This document shows, piece by piece, positions 8,865 through 15,594 of a DNA stretch of 46,280 nucleotides. The stretch is from NCBI GenBank assembly GCA_018000455.1, contig JAGNJW010000035.1:1-46280 (forward strand). The letters are read 5' to 3'. Within the stretch, counting starts at the first letter, position 1, and each line of letters opens with the position of its first letter. Source of the DNA: Acidobacteriota bacterium. GTDB lineage: Bacteria; Acidobacteriota; Vicinamibacteria; Vicinamibacterales; UBA2999. A model generated the notes under the pieces. It was not told where the DNA came from and did not search any database. It saw only the letters and a program-made list of their open reading frames with translations. Made by a program: the position numbers and the translations under genes.

Positions 8865-8889
8865 GGCGTCACACAAACAAAAGGCGAAA
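8842..8889 (+). promoter_or_regulatory. Candidate SOS-type operator over the imuA promoter
   Basis: TTCGC occurs at 8843-8847 and 8854-8858, a direct repeat with an 11-base period between the -35 and -10. TTTCGCTTTTG (8842-8852) also faces CAAAAGGCGAAA (8878-8889), an imperfect inverted pair around the expected transcript start. A period-11 half-site repeat recalls the alphaproteobacterial LexA box geometry (GTTC-N7-GTTC). Control of imuAB-dnaE2 by LexA is known in other phyla. Assignment to LexA here is inference. Confidence 0.4.
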
Positions 8890-8892
8890 CAC

Positions 8893-9777
8893 ATGAGCCC
8901 AGCCGCCGCTTCTCTCCGCGCCGATTCGCCCGCCACCGCCCGTGCCACGGTGGAATCCCTGTTACGGGAACGCAAGCTCGACCGCACTCTCACCACCGTG
9001 CGTCCGCTCGAGGCCCCGGTGCCCGGTGTGCCGTTCCAAGTGCAGGCACTCGACAACTATCTCCAGGGCGGGCTGCCGGCCGGGCAGTTGTCGGAAGTGG
9101 TCGGCCCCGCCTCGTCCGGACGCACCTCGCTCGTCTGGCAGTGGATGGCGGCGGCCACCCGGCGCGGCGACACGGTGGCGCTCATCGACACGTTCGATCG
9201 ATTCGATCCGGCCTCGGCCGTGGCCTGCGGCATCGTGCTCGAGCGGGTGCTCTGGGTGCGCGGACAGGCGATCTCGAAAACTGCGGGCGCGGTCGACCCC
9301 GTGTGGCTGCCCGGCGTGCGTGCCGTCGAGGGGCCGGGCACGATGGTCGAACGCACGCTCGATCGCGCGCTCAAGGCGCTCAACCTCGTGCTGCAGTCGG
9401 GCGTGTGCCCGGCGGTAGTCATCGACATGGCGGATGTGCCGCCGGCGGCGCTCAGGCGCATTCCCTACACGACGTGGCTGCGCGTGCAGCGGGTCATCGA
9501 AGGCAGCGACACGACCTGTGTGCTGCTGGCGCCCGAACCGCTCGCCCGAAGTGCCGGCGGCGTCACGCTCACCATGCAGGCGCCTGAGAGCCAGGCGGCC
9601 GCACCGGCGGCCGATACGGTCACCACGCGTGTGGTGTGGCAGGGGGCATCGCCCCGGGCCCGCCGTTTCGATGGCCTGCGCACCGAGGTGCGGGTGGCCT
9701 CCTCGCGCCGGCAGATGGCCGGCCGGGTGCCGCTCTCTGCGTCTTTGCGCGTCGATCGGCTCTGGGCCGAGCGTTAG
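8893..9777 (+). CDS. imuA: ImuA, RecA-like mutasome protein
   Basis: Small RecA/RadA-fold protein that, with ImuB and DnaE2, forms the damage-induced mutagenic translesion complex. The start at ATG 8893 is chosen because the upstream ATG 8863 lies in the -10 box, and AAGG is eight bases before 8893. LDNYLQGGLPAGQLSEVVGPASSGRTSL (residues 53-80) is the RecA-like N-terminal block with its phosphate loop. The usual Lys of GKT/S is Arg here (GRTS, 77-79), which I recall as common in ImuA and suggests weak or no ATPase activity. LIDTFDRFDPASAVACGI and LWVRG follow as expected for the Walker B region. imuB starts 18 bases after the stop. Confidence 0.87.
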   Translation: MSPAAASLRADSPATARATVESLLRERKLDRTLTTVRPLEAPVPGVPFQVQALDNYLQGGLPAGQLSEVVGPASSGRTSLVWQWMAAATRRGDTVALIDTFDRFDPASAVACGIVLERVLWVRGQAISKTAGAVDPVWLPGVRAVEGPGTMVERTLDRALKALNLVLQSGVCPAVVIDMADVPPAALRRIPYTTWLRVQRVIEGSDTTCVLLAPEPLARSAGGVTLTMQAPESQAAAPAADTVTTRVVWQGASPRARRFDGLRTEVRVASSRRQMAGRVPLSASLRVDRLWAER

Positions 9778-9795
9778 CGAGCAGGAGATCCCATC

Positions 9796-11313
9796 ATGTT
9801 CGCCGCGTTCTATTCCCTGACCGCACCGGTCGCGACCCTGGTGCGGGTGGCGCAGTCGTTCTCGCCGCGTGTCGAGGTCTCGGGTCGACTCGTGCTGTGC
9901 GATCTGCACGGCGTGGAGCGCCTATTCGGCGGGCCGCGCGATGTTGCCGATCACATCCGCCGGGCGCTCGTCGATGGCGGCGCGGTGCGTCTGGCCGTGG
10001 CGCCCACGCACACGGCCGCGTCGCTGCTCGCGCTCGGGCGTCCGGGTGTGACCGTGGCGGCTACCGACGCCGAGGCCCGCAGCGCGCTCGGGCCGGTGCC
10101 GGTGGCCACGCTGGCGGCGTGGGAAAGCGGCGGCGCGACCGCCCCGGTACCGGGCGCGGCGTCGGATGTGCCTTCGGGGTGGCGGCATCCGCGCGATACG
10201 CATCAGGGGCCGCTGACGCGTCGGCACATGCGCGGCCGCGTGCAGATGACCCCCGGCAGCCGGCGGGCGGCCGATGCCGCGCGTCAAGACACGCAGCGGG
10301 CGCTCGACGTGCTGCGCCGGTGGGGGATCCGCACGCTGGCGCAGCTGGCGGATCTGCCGGCCGATGATCTGTCGGCGCGTCTTGGCACGCTCGGGCCGCG
10401 CTGGCAGCACGCCGCGCGTGGTGACGATCTGTCGCCGCTCGTGCCACTCGTCGACGAGGAACCGTTCGAGGCCTCGCTCGAACTCGAGTGGCCGGTCGAA
10501 GGGCTCGAACCGCTGTCGTTCGTGCTCGGCCGCGTGCTCGAGCCGCTGGCGGTGCGCCTCGAGCGCGCCGACCGTGGCGCGGCGGTGCTCACGACCGACC
10601 TGCATCTCACGACGCGCGACCTCCATACGCGCACGCTGCAGCTCCCCGCATCCATGCGCGATCCGAAGACGCTGCGCACGCTCATCCTGCTGGATCTGGA
10701 ATCGCATCCGCCGGCGGCTGCGATCGACCGCGTGGTCGTGCGCGTCGAGCCCACGCCCGGACGCATCGTGCAGTGGTCGCTCCTCGAACGCGCGCAGCCG
10801 TCGCCCGAGCAGGTCTCGACGCTCATCGCGCGCCTCAGCGCGCTCATGGGCGAGTCGCACGTCGGCTCACCAGAGCTCGTCGACTCCTGGCGCCCCGGTG
10901 CCTTCGCCATGCGGCCCTTCGGGCCGACGCTAGCGGCGAGCGGCTTGCAGCTAGGCAGTGATCAAGAACAGGAGCTAGCCCCTGGCTGCCATGCGAGCAC
11001 TCCCTGTTCTGTCGCCTTTCGCCGTTTCCGGCTGCCCGTGCCCGCGCGCGTCACGCTCAAAGACGGCCGTCCCGTGCGTCTCATGCCTGATCGACGCGGC
11101 CTGAATGGCGGTTCGATCGTCGACAGTGCCGGCCCGTGGCGTACCTCGGGCCACTGGTGGGATCAACCGGTGGGCGAAGCGCCGCCCGCAGCCTCACGCA
11201 CCACGGCCTGGGATCGCGACGAGTGGGACGTGGTGCTGGCCGATGGTGTGGCCTGCCGCGTCTTCCTCGAACGCGACGTCGGGCAGTGGTTCGTGGAGGG
11301 CATGTTTGATTGA
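9796..11313 (+). CDS. imuB: ImuB, catalytically inactive Y-family polymerase homologue (N-terminus short)
   Basis: Adapter of the mutasome, expected to bind ImuA, DnaE2 and the beta clamp. From residue 20, SFSPRVE and LCDLHGVERLFGG match the middle of the ImuB polymerase-like fold. LRRWGIRTLAQLADLPADDLSARLG (173-197) is the thumb helix-hairpin region, and SPELVDSWRPGAF lies in the C-terminal part. The usual first 60-70 residues, which form the start of the palm in Y-family proteins, are absent: residue 1 is joined almost directly to the SFSPRVE block. A 60-residue Gly/Pro/Arg-rich linker (109-168) is extra. Residues 391-406 are encoded by a heptad-related inverted pair. No clear QLxLF clamp motif is seen. 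The stop codon directly precedes a heptad array. Confidence 0.82.
   Translation: MFAAFYSLTAPVATLVRVAQSFSPRVEVSGRLVLCDLHGVERLFGGPRDVADHIRRALVDGGAVRLAVAPTHTAASLLALGRPGVTVAATDAEARSALGPVPVATLAAWESGGATAPVPGAASDVPSGWRHPRDTHQGPLTRRHMRGRVQMTPGSRRAADAARQDTQRALDVLRRWGIRTLAQLADLPADDLSARLGTLGPRWQHAARGDDLSPLVPLVDEEPFEASLELEWPVEGLEPLSFVLGRVLEPLAVRLERADRGAAVLTTDLHLTTRDLHTRTLQLPASMRDPKTLRTLILLDLESHPPAAAIDRVVVRVEPTPGRIVQWSLLERAQPSPEQVSTLIARLSALMGESHVGSPELVDSWRPGAFAMRPFGPTLAASGLQLGSDQEQELAPGCHASTPCSVAFRRFRLPVPARVTLKDGRPVRLMPDRRGLNGGSIVDSAGPWRTSGHWWDQPVGEAPPAASRTTAWDRDEWDVVLADGVACRVFLERDVGQWFVEGMFD
10965..11010 (+). repeat. Heptad cluster A: short inverted pair inside imuB
   Basis: AGAACAGGAG (10965-10974) faces CTCCCTGTTCT (11000-11010) across 25 bases. 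Both arms match the GGGARCA heptad found downstream, with one base missing in the left arm. The pair is in frame within imuB and sits between conserved blocks, in what should be a loop. It is the most degenerate of the clusters and may be the oldest. Confidence 0.6.
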
Positions 11314-11378
11314 GCAGGGAGCAGGGAACAGGGAGCACGGAGCACGGAGCACGGAACAGGGGCACGGAACAGGGAACC
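11312..11378 (+). repeat. Heptad array B, direct orientation, upstream flank of S23 gene
   Basis: About nine copies of a 7-base unit, consensus GGGARCA, with GAGCACG variants in the middle. The array starts inside the imuB stop codon and ends four bases before the S23 start. The last unit supplies AGGGA about seven bases before ATG 11383, so the repeat itself is the likely ribosome binding site. Array C, in the opposite orientation, bounds the other side of the gene. Confidence 0.9.
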
Positions 11379-11382
11379 GAGT

Positions 11383-11760
11383 ATGGCTGTCACACGCACG
11401 TATCGTGATCTCGATGCATGGAGGATGGCGATGCAGTTGGCAAAGGAGTGCTACCGCATGACCGGAGTGTTTCCGAAGTCCGAGCAGTACGTCCGCGTCC
11501 AGCAGATCCACCGTGCGGCAGTGTCTATTGCGAGCAATCTCGCCGAAGGTAATGCCCGTCGAACACGGCAGGCGTACATTCACCACATCAATATTTCGAT
11601 TGGCTCTGTGGCGGAGTTAGAGACTCAGATCGCGTTAGCTGTCGAGTTGAACTTCGTGTCGCAGCAGGAGGCCAAGGCCGCGTCGGACCTGGCTGGGCAC
11701 ACAGGAAGGCTTCTTGTAGGCCTGGTGCACGCGCTGGAGACATCACAGGCTGCATCGTGA
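11383..11760 (+). CDS. Four-helix-bundle protein (S23 / 23S rRNA intervening-sequence protein family)
   Basis: The family hallmarks are clear: YRDLDAWRMAMQLAKECY at the N-terminus, RAAVSIASNLAEGNAR in helix 2, and ISIGSVAELETQIALAVELNFV in helix 3. The family is best known from ORFs inside 23S rRNA intervening sequences and from the Avd accessory protein of diversity-generating retroelements. Its biochemical role is unsettled; a basic bundle that binds nucleic acid is the usual view. Full length at 125 residues. Two 60-base samples of the gene count to 53% and 48% GC, against 65% in a dnaE2 sample, so it looks imported. It splits imuB from dnaE2 and is bounded by inverted heptad arrays. No reverse transcriptase or rRNA is nearby. 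Confidence 0.92.
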   Translation: MAVTRTYRDLDAWRMAMQLAKECYRMTGVFPKSEQYVRVQQIHRAAVSIASNLAEGNARRTRQAYIHHINISIGSVAELETQIALAVELNFVSQQEAKAASDLAGHTGRLLVGLVHALETSQAAS

Positions 11761-11773
11761 CGCCGCAGTAATT

Positions 11774-11826
11774 CTGCTCGCTCCCTGCTCCCTGCTCCCT
11801 GCTCCCTGTTCCCCGTTCCCTGCCCT
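11774..11826 (-). repeat. Heptad array C, inverted orientation, downstream flank of S23 gene
   Basis: About seven units of CTCCCTG and TTCCCTG, the reverse complement of the array B unit. It begins 13 bases after the S23 stop and abuts the dnaE2 ATG at 11827. In RNA it can pair with array B in several registers, closing the S23 gene in a loop. It leaves dnaE2 with only pyrimidine-rich sequence where a Shine-Dalgarno should be. Confidence 0.9.
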
Positions 11827-14800
11827 ATGTACGTCGAACTCCATACCTCCTCCGCCTTCAGTTTCCTGCGCGCCGCCTCGCTGCCCGAGTCGCTCATCGA
11901 GCGCGCGGCGCTGCTGGGCTACCCGGCCGTCGCGCTCCTCGATCGCGACGGCGTCTACGGCGCGCCGCGCTTCCACAAGGCGGCACGGTCGGCCGGCCTG
12001 CGCCCGATCATCGGCGCCGAATTGACGATCGAAGCAGGGAGCAGGGAGCAGGGAGCAGGGAGCAGGGGGAGTTCTGCCCTGTTCCCTCTCTCAGTTCTCA
12101 TCCAGTCGCAAGAGGGCTACCGCAATCTCTGCCGCCTCATCACGAAGATGAAGCTGCGGGCGCCGAAAGGCGAAGGGGTACTCACGCTCGAGGACCTCGA
12201 CGGCCACGTGCACGGTCTGGTGGCGCTGGCGGGCCGGTCGCTGCTCCGATCGGAACGGCACGGGGTGGGCGGGTTGCTCGATCGCCTCGTCGGCATCTTC
12301 GGCCGCGCCCACATCTACGTGGAACTACAGCGGCACCTGCTGCGCGACGAAACCTGGGACAACGAGATGCTGGTCTCGCTGGCCGAGGCGTTCCGCGTGC
12401 CGGTTCTCGCCACCAACGGCGTGCGCTTCGCCGCACCCGGGGCCCGGCCCCTGCACGACGTGCTCACCTGCATCCGCGAACACACCACGCTCGCCTTGGC
12501 CGGCCGTCGGCTGGTGGCCAACGCCGAGCGCTACCTGAAGTCTCCGGCACAGATGGCGCGGCTCTTCGAGGATCTGCCCGACGCCGTCACGGCCACGCGC
12601 GAGCTGGCCGAGCGGCTCGAGTTCACGATGCAGGATCTCGGCTACCGCTTTCCGCGCTATCCCGTGCCCACGGGCGAGACCGAGGCGTCGTTCCTCAGGA
12701 AGATCGCCGGCATCGGTGCCCGCGAACGCTATCGTCCGTACCACGACACGGCCCGCTCGCAGATCGAGCGCGAGTTGAATCTCATCGAGAAGCTCGACCT
12801 GGCCGGCTACTTCCTCATCGTCTGGGACATCGTGAACTTCTGCCGCCAGCAGGACATCCTCGTACAAGGGCGCGGCTCGGCCGCCAACAGTGCCGTCTGC
12901 TACAGCCTCGGGATCACGGCCGTCGATCCGGTCGGCATGGAGCTGCTCTTCGAGCGCTTCCTCTCGGAAGAGCGTGGCGAGTGGCCCGATATCGATCTCG
13001 ATCTGCCAAGCGGCGATCGGCGGGAGCGCGTCATCCAGCACGTCTACGAGAAGTACGGTCAGCACGGCGCCGCCATGACTGCCAACGTCATCAGCTATCG
13101 CGGCAAGAGCGCGGCGCGTGAAGTGGGGAAGGCTCTCAACCTCGATCCAGGACAGATCGACCGGCTTGCCAAGGTGATGCACAACTTCGAGTTCAAGGAC
13201 GCCGACGACTCGCTCGCCACCAACATGCAGACCGTGGGCGTCGACGCCAGGCAGCCGCAGGTCGTGCACTTCGCGAAGCTCTGGCAGCAGATGCAGGATC
13301 TGCCGCGGCATCTGGGCCAGCACTCCGGCGGCATGGTCATCTGCCAGGGCGCGCTGTCGTCGGTCGTGCCGCTCGAGAACGCCAGCATGCCCGGCCGCGT
13401 CGTCGTGCAGTGGGACAAGGAAGACTGCGCCGACATGGGCCTCATCAAGGTCGATCTGCTCGGTCTCGGCATGATGTCGGCCTTGCAGGATGCGCTCACG
13501 ATTATCAACACGCAGGGAACAGGGAACAGGGAACAGGGAACAGGGAACGGGGAACGGGAACACGGTGCGGCGCCGCTGGTCGATCTCGCGCACTTGCCGC
13601 AGAACGACGAGGCCGTCTACCGCATGCTGCAGACGGCCGATACGGTCGGGCTCTTCCAGGTCGAGTCGAGAGCCCAGATGGCGACGCTGCCGCGGCTCAA
13701 GCCGGTATGTTTCTACGATCTGGTGGTACAGGTGGCGATCATCCGCCCCGGGCCGATCGTGGGACAGATGGTGCATCCGTATCTCGACCGCCGCGCCGGT
13801 CGCGAGCCCGTGGTCTACGATCATCCGTTGCTCGAGCCGGTGCTGAAGCGCACGCTCGGCGTGCCGCTCTTCCAGGAACAGCTCCTGCGGATGGCCATGG
13901 TGGTGGCGGGATTCACCGGCGGGCAGGCCGAGGATCTCAGGCGCGCCATGGGCTTCAAACGATCGGAGCAGCGCATGAAGCAGATCGAGGTGCAGCTGCG
14001 CGCGGGCATGGCCGAGCGCGGCATCTCGGGCCAGGTCGCGGATCGCATCGTGCGCTCGATCGGCTCGTTTGCGCTCTACGGCTTTCCCGAGTCGCATGCC
14101 GCCAGCTTCGCGCTCATTGCCTATGCCAGCGCCTATCTCAAGGCACACTACCCGGCGGCGTTCTACACGGCGCTGCTCAACAACCAGCCGATGGGGTTCT
14201 ACCATCCGGCCACACTCGTGAAGGACGCGCAGCGCCGCGGCGTGCGCTTTACGCCCATCGACGTGCAGGAATCCGACTGGGATTGCACCGTGGGCCGTGA
14301 TGGCACGATCCGCCTCGGTTTGCGCTTCGTGGCCGGTCTGCGGGCGGATGTCGGCCGCATGATCGAGGCGAAGGGCCGCAGCCGGGAAGGCGAGGCCAGA
14401 GACCGCGGCCAACGTCCGCGCGAGGATCTCGGCGGCGTGCGTCCGAGCGCCGCCACGGCCACGCCACCGCTGCGGTGTCCGAAGTGCGGCTGCGATGATC
14501 CGAGCATGATCGAGCTGGCCGGCGGGCGCAGCCTGGCGGCGCACGTCGCCGAATCGTCCGCGACCTATGGCGCCGGCAGCGGGACATCGGGCCGCTCTTT
14601 GTCTCCGTTCCCTGTTCCCTGTTCCCTGTTCTGCAACGTCTGCTCGCATCAGTGGCGCGAAGGCGCTGACGGCCGCCGCTTCCGCTCGATCGAGGACCTC
14701 ATCCGTTCCACGGGCTTGCGCCGCGACGAAGTGACCGTGCTGGCCGAGGTCGGCGCGCTCAACAGCCTCGGCTACGACCGGCGTAGCGCGCTGTGGCAGG

Positions 14801-15390
14801 TGGAACGGGTGGTCAGGCCGGCAGGAGAACTCTTCGAAGAACAGGGAGCAGGGAACAGGGAGCAGGGGAGTGATGGCGCTGAGCCGGCGGAAGAGGCACT
14901 TGGGGCGCCATCCTTGTTCTCTGTTCCCCGTTCCCCATTCCCTGTTTTCGCGAGCCCGCTCCCCGAAATGAGTGCGGGCGAGCGATTGGTGGCCGACTAC
15001 GCCGGCACCGGGCTCACCGTGGGCCCGCATCCGATGCGGTTCCGGCGCCACGAGCTGTCGATGAAGGGCGTCGTGCGTGCCATCGACCTGCCGCTCGTGA
15101 AGAGCGGCCGCCGCGTGCGCACGGCCGGCATGGTCATCACGCGACAGCGGCCGGGCACCGCCAAGGGCTTCGTCTTCCTCACGCTCGAAGACGAGACCGG
15201 CATCTCGAACGTGATCATCCGGCCCGACGTCTACGCGCGCGACAAGGCCATCGTGGTCGAGTCGCCCTTCCTGCTCGTGGAAGGCTGGCTGCAGGTGCAG
15301 GACGGCGTCACCGCGATCAAGGCGGAACGCCTGCAGCGGCTCGAGGGACTGCTGGCGTCGATGGCCGTCGAGTCGCACGACTTCCGCTAG
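11827..15390 (+). CDS. dnaE2: DnaE2, error-prone DNA polymerase III alpha subunit, with in-frame heptad inserts
   Basis: Catalytic subunit of the SOS mutasome. Order: PHP domain starting ELHTSSAFSFLRAAS, C-family polymerase core with VQGRGSAANSAVCYS and the catalytic aspartates D388 and D390 (PDIDLD) and D543 (KVDLLGL), helix-hairpin region, then a C-terminal OB fold (VRTAGMVITRQRPGTAKGF). At 1187 residues it is well over 100 longer than usual. The excess maps to inserts at about residues 69-91, 563-580, 925-936 and 1005-1041, each encoded by GGGARCA heptads, and to an inserted zinc-ribbon-like segment (C884, C887 with C936, C939). The core motifs are intact and the frame is unbroken, so it is probably functional. 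No Shine-Dalgarno precedes the ATG, because array C abuts it. Confidence 0.92.
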   Translation: MYVELHTSSAFSFLRAASLPESLIERAALLGYPAVALLDRDGVYGAPRFHKAARSAGLRPIIGAELTIEAGSREQGAGSRGSSALFPLSVLIQSQEGYRNLCRLITKMKLRAPKGEGVLTLEDLDGHVHGLVALAGRSLLRSERHGVGGLLDRLVGIFGRAHIYVELQRHLLRDETWDNEMLVSLAEAFRVPVLATNGVRFAAPGARPLHDVLTCIREHTTLALAGRRLVANAERYLKSPAQMARLFEDLPDAVTATRELAERLEFTMQDLGYRFPRYPVPTGETEASFLRKIAGIGARERYRPYHDTARSQIERELNLIEKLDLAGYFLIVWDIVNFCRQQDILVQGRGSAANSAVCYSLGITAVDPVGMELLFERFLSEERGEWPDIDLDLPSGDRRERVIQHVYEKYGQHGAAMTANVISYRGKSAAREVGKALNLDPGQIDRLAKVMHNFEFKDADDSLATNMQTVGVDARQPQVVHFAKLWQQMQDLPRHLGQHSGGMVICQGALSSVVPLENASMPGRVVVQWDKEDCADMGLIKVDLLGLGMMSALQDALTIINTQGTGNREQGTGNGEREHGAAPLVDLAHLPQNDEAVYRMLQTADTVGLFQVESRAQMATLPRLKPVCFYDLVVQVAIIRPGPIVGQMVHPYLDRRAGREPVVYDHPLLEPVLKRTLGVPLFQEQLLRMAMVVAGFTGGQAEDLRRAMGFKRSEQRMKQIEVQLRAGMAERGISGQVADRIVRSIGSFALYGFPESHAASFALIAYASAYLKAHYPAAFYTALLNNQPMGFYHPATLVKDAQRRGVRFTPIDVQESDWDCTVGRDGTIRLGLRFVAGLRADVGRMIEAKGRSREGEARDRGQRPREDLGGVRPSAATATPPLRCPKCGCDDPSMIELAGGRSLAAHVAESSATYGAGSGTSGRSLSPFPVPCSLFCNVCSHQWREGADGRRFRSIEDLIRSTGLRRDEVTVLAEVGALNSLGYDRRSALWQVERVVRPAGELFEEQGAGNREQGSDGAEPAEEALGAPSLFSVPRSPFPVFASPLPEMSAGERLVADYAGTGLTVGPHPMRFRRHELSMKGVVRAIDLPLVKSGRRVRTAGMVITRQRPGTAKGFVFLTLEDETGISNVIIRPDVYARDKAIVVESPFLLVEGWLQVQDGVTAIKAERLQRLEGLLASMAVESHDFR
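12034..12097 (+). repeat. Heptad cluster D in dnaE2 PHP domain (direct plus inverted arm)
   Basis: Five direct GCAGGGA units (12034-12070) are followed after five bases by an inverted arm CCCTGTTCCCTCTCTC (12078-12093), giving a hairpin-forming pair in frame. It encodes a Gly/Ser/Arg/Glu/Gln-rich then Leu/Phe/Pro-rich insert between GAELTIE and VLIQSQEGYRNLCRL, a loop of the PHP domain. Confidence 0.88.
13513..13563 (+). repeat. Heptad array E in dnaE2 polymerase domain
   Basis: About seven direct units, the first five exact CAGGGAA repeats and the last two CGGGGAA and CGGGAA. In frame between DALTIINTQ and DLAHLPQNDEAVYRM, a variable loop of DnaE2. The near-identity of the units suggests recent expansion. 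Confidence 0.9.
14603..14632 (-). repeat. Heptad array F in dnaE2, inside the zinc-ribbon-like insert
   Basis: About four inverted units (GTTCCCT) in frame, encoding a FPVPCSLF-type peptide between the two Cys pairs of the zinc-ribbon-like segment (C884/C887 and C936/C939). Confidence 0.88.
14839..14947 (+). repeat. Heptad cluster G in dnaE2 linker: direct and inverted arms
   Basis: A direct arm of four units (14839-14870) and an inverted arm of four to five units (14913-14947) lie about 42 bases apart, so they can form a stem in RNA. All is in frame, in the linker between the polymerase part and the OB fold (after AGELFE and before LPEMSAGERLVADY). Confidence 0.88.
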
Positions 15391-15594
15391 TCCCACGAGC
15401 CCGGTCGAACAATCTTGCGACCATCGAACCACTGAGCACCGGCGCGGCATCCTTGCCACGCGGAGCGACTGACGACGGTGTCGAATCTGCCACCAACCCG
15501 TGGCACGCAGGCGAACGTGGCGGATTCACGCCCGCGAAGATCGGGCACGAAATCCGCAAATGGCTTTCGGTAGAATGGCAGGTGAGGCATGCCC
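15387..15594. other. Gap between dnaE2 and the Uma2 gene; a doubtful minus-strand small ORF
   Basis: No certain gene. On the minus strand an open frame (15387-15626, about 67-79 codons) reads KPFADFVPDLRGRES near its start and ends at a TAG beside the dnaE2 stop. It has no recognised motif and would overlap the Uma2 promoter and start, so I do not call it a gene. TAGAAT at 15571-15576 is a possible -10 for the Uma2 gene. Confidence 0.3.
15571..15587 (+). promoter_or_regulatory. Candidate -10 and ribosome binding site of the Uma2 gene
   Basis: TAGAAT (15571-15576) is followed by AGGTGAGG (15580-15587). The Shine-Dalgarno is seven bases before ATG 15595 but only one base before ATG 15589, so 15595 is the better start. 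Confidence 0.5.

Noticed and set aside
11383..11760. Diversity-generating retroelement accessory protein (Avd)
   Set aside because: The S23 fold fits, but there is no reverse transcriptase and no template/variable repeat pair within the window.
11312..14947. CRISPR array
   Set aside because: The repeats are seven bases in direct tandem with no spacers, no leader and no cas genes.
12325..15459. 1044-codon open frame on the minus strand opposite dnaE2
   Set aside because: It is the mirror of a strongly conserved plus-strand gene. Long antisense frames are expected in high-GC codon usage, and its translation shows no family motif.
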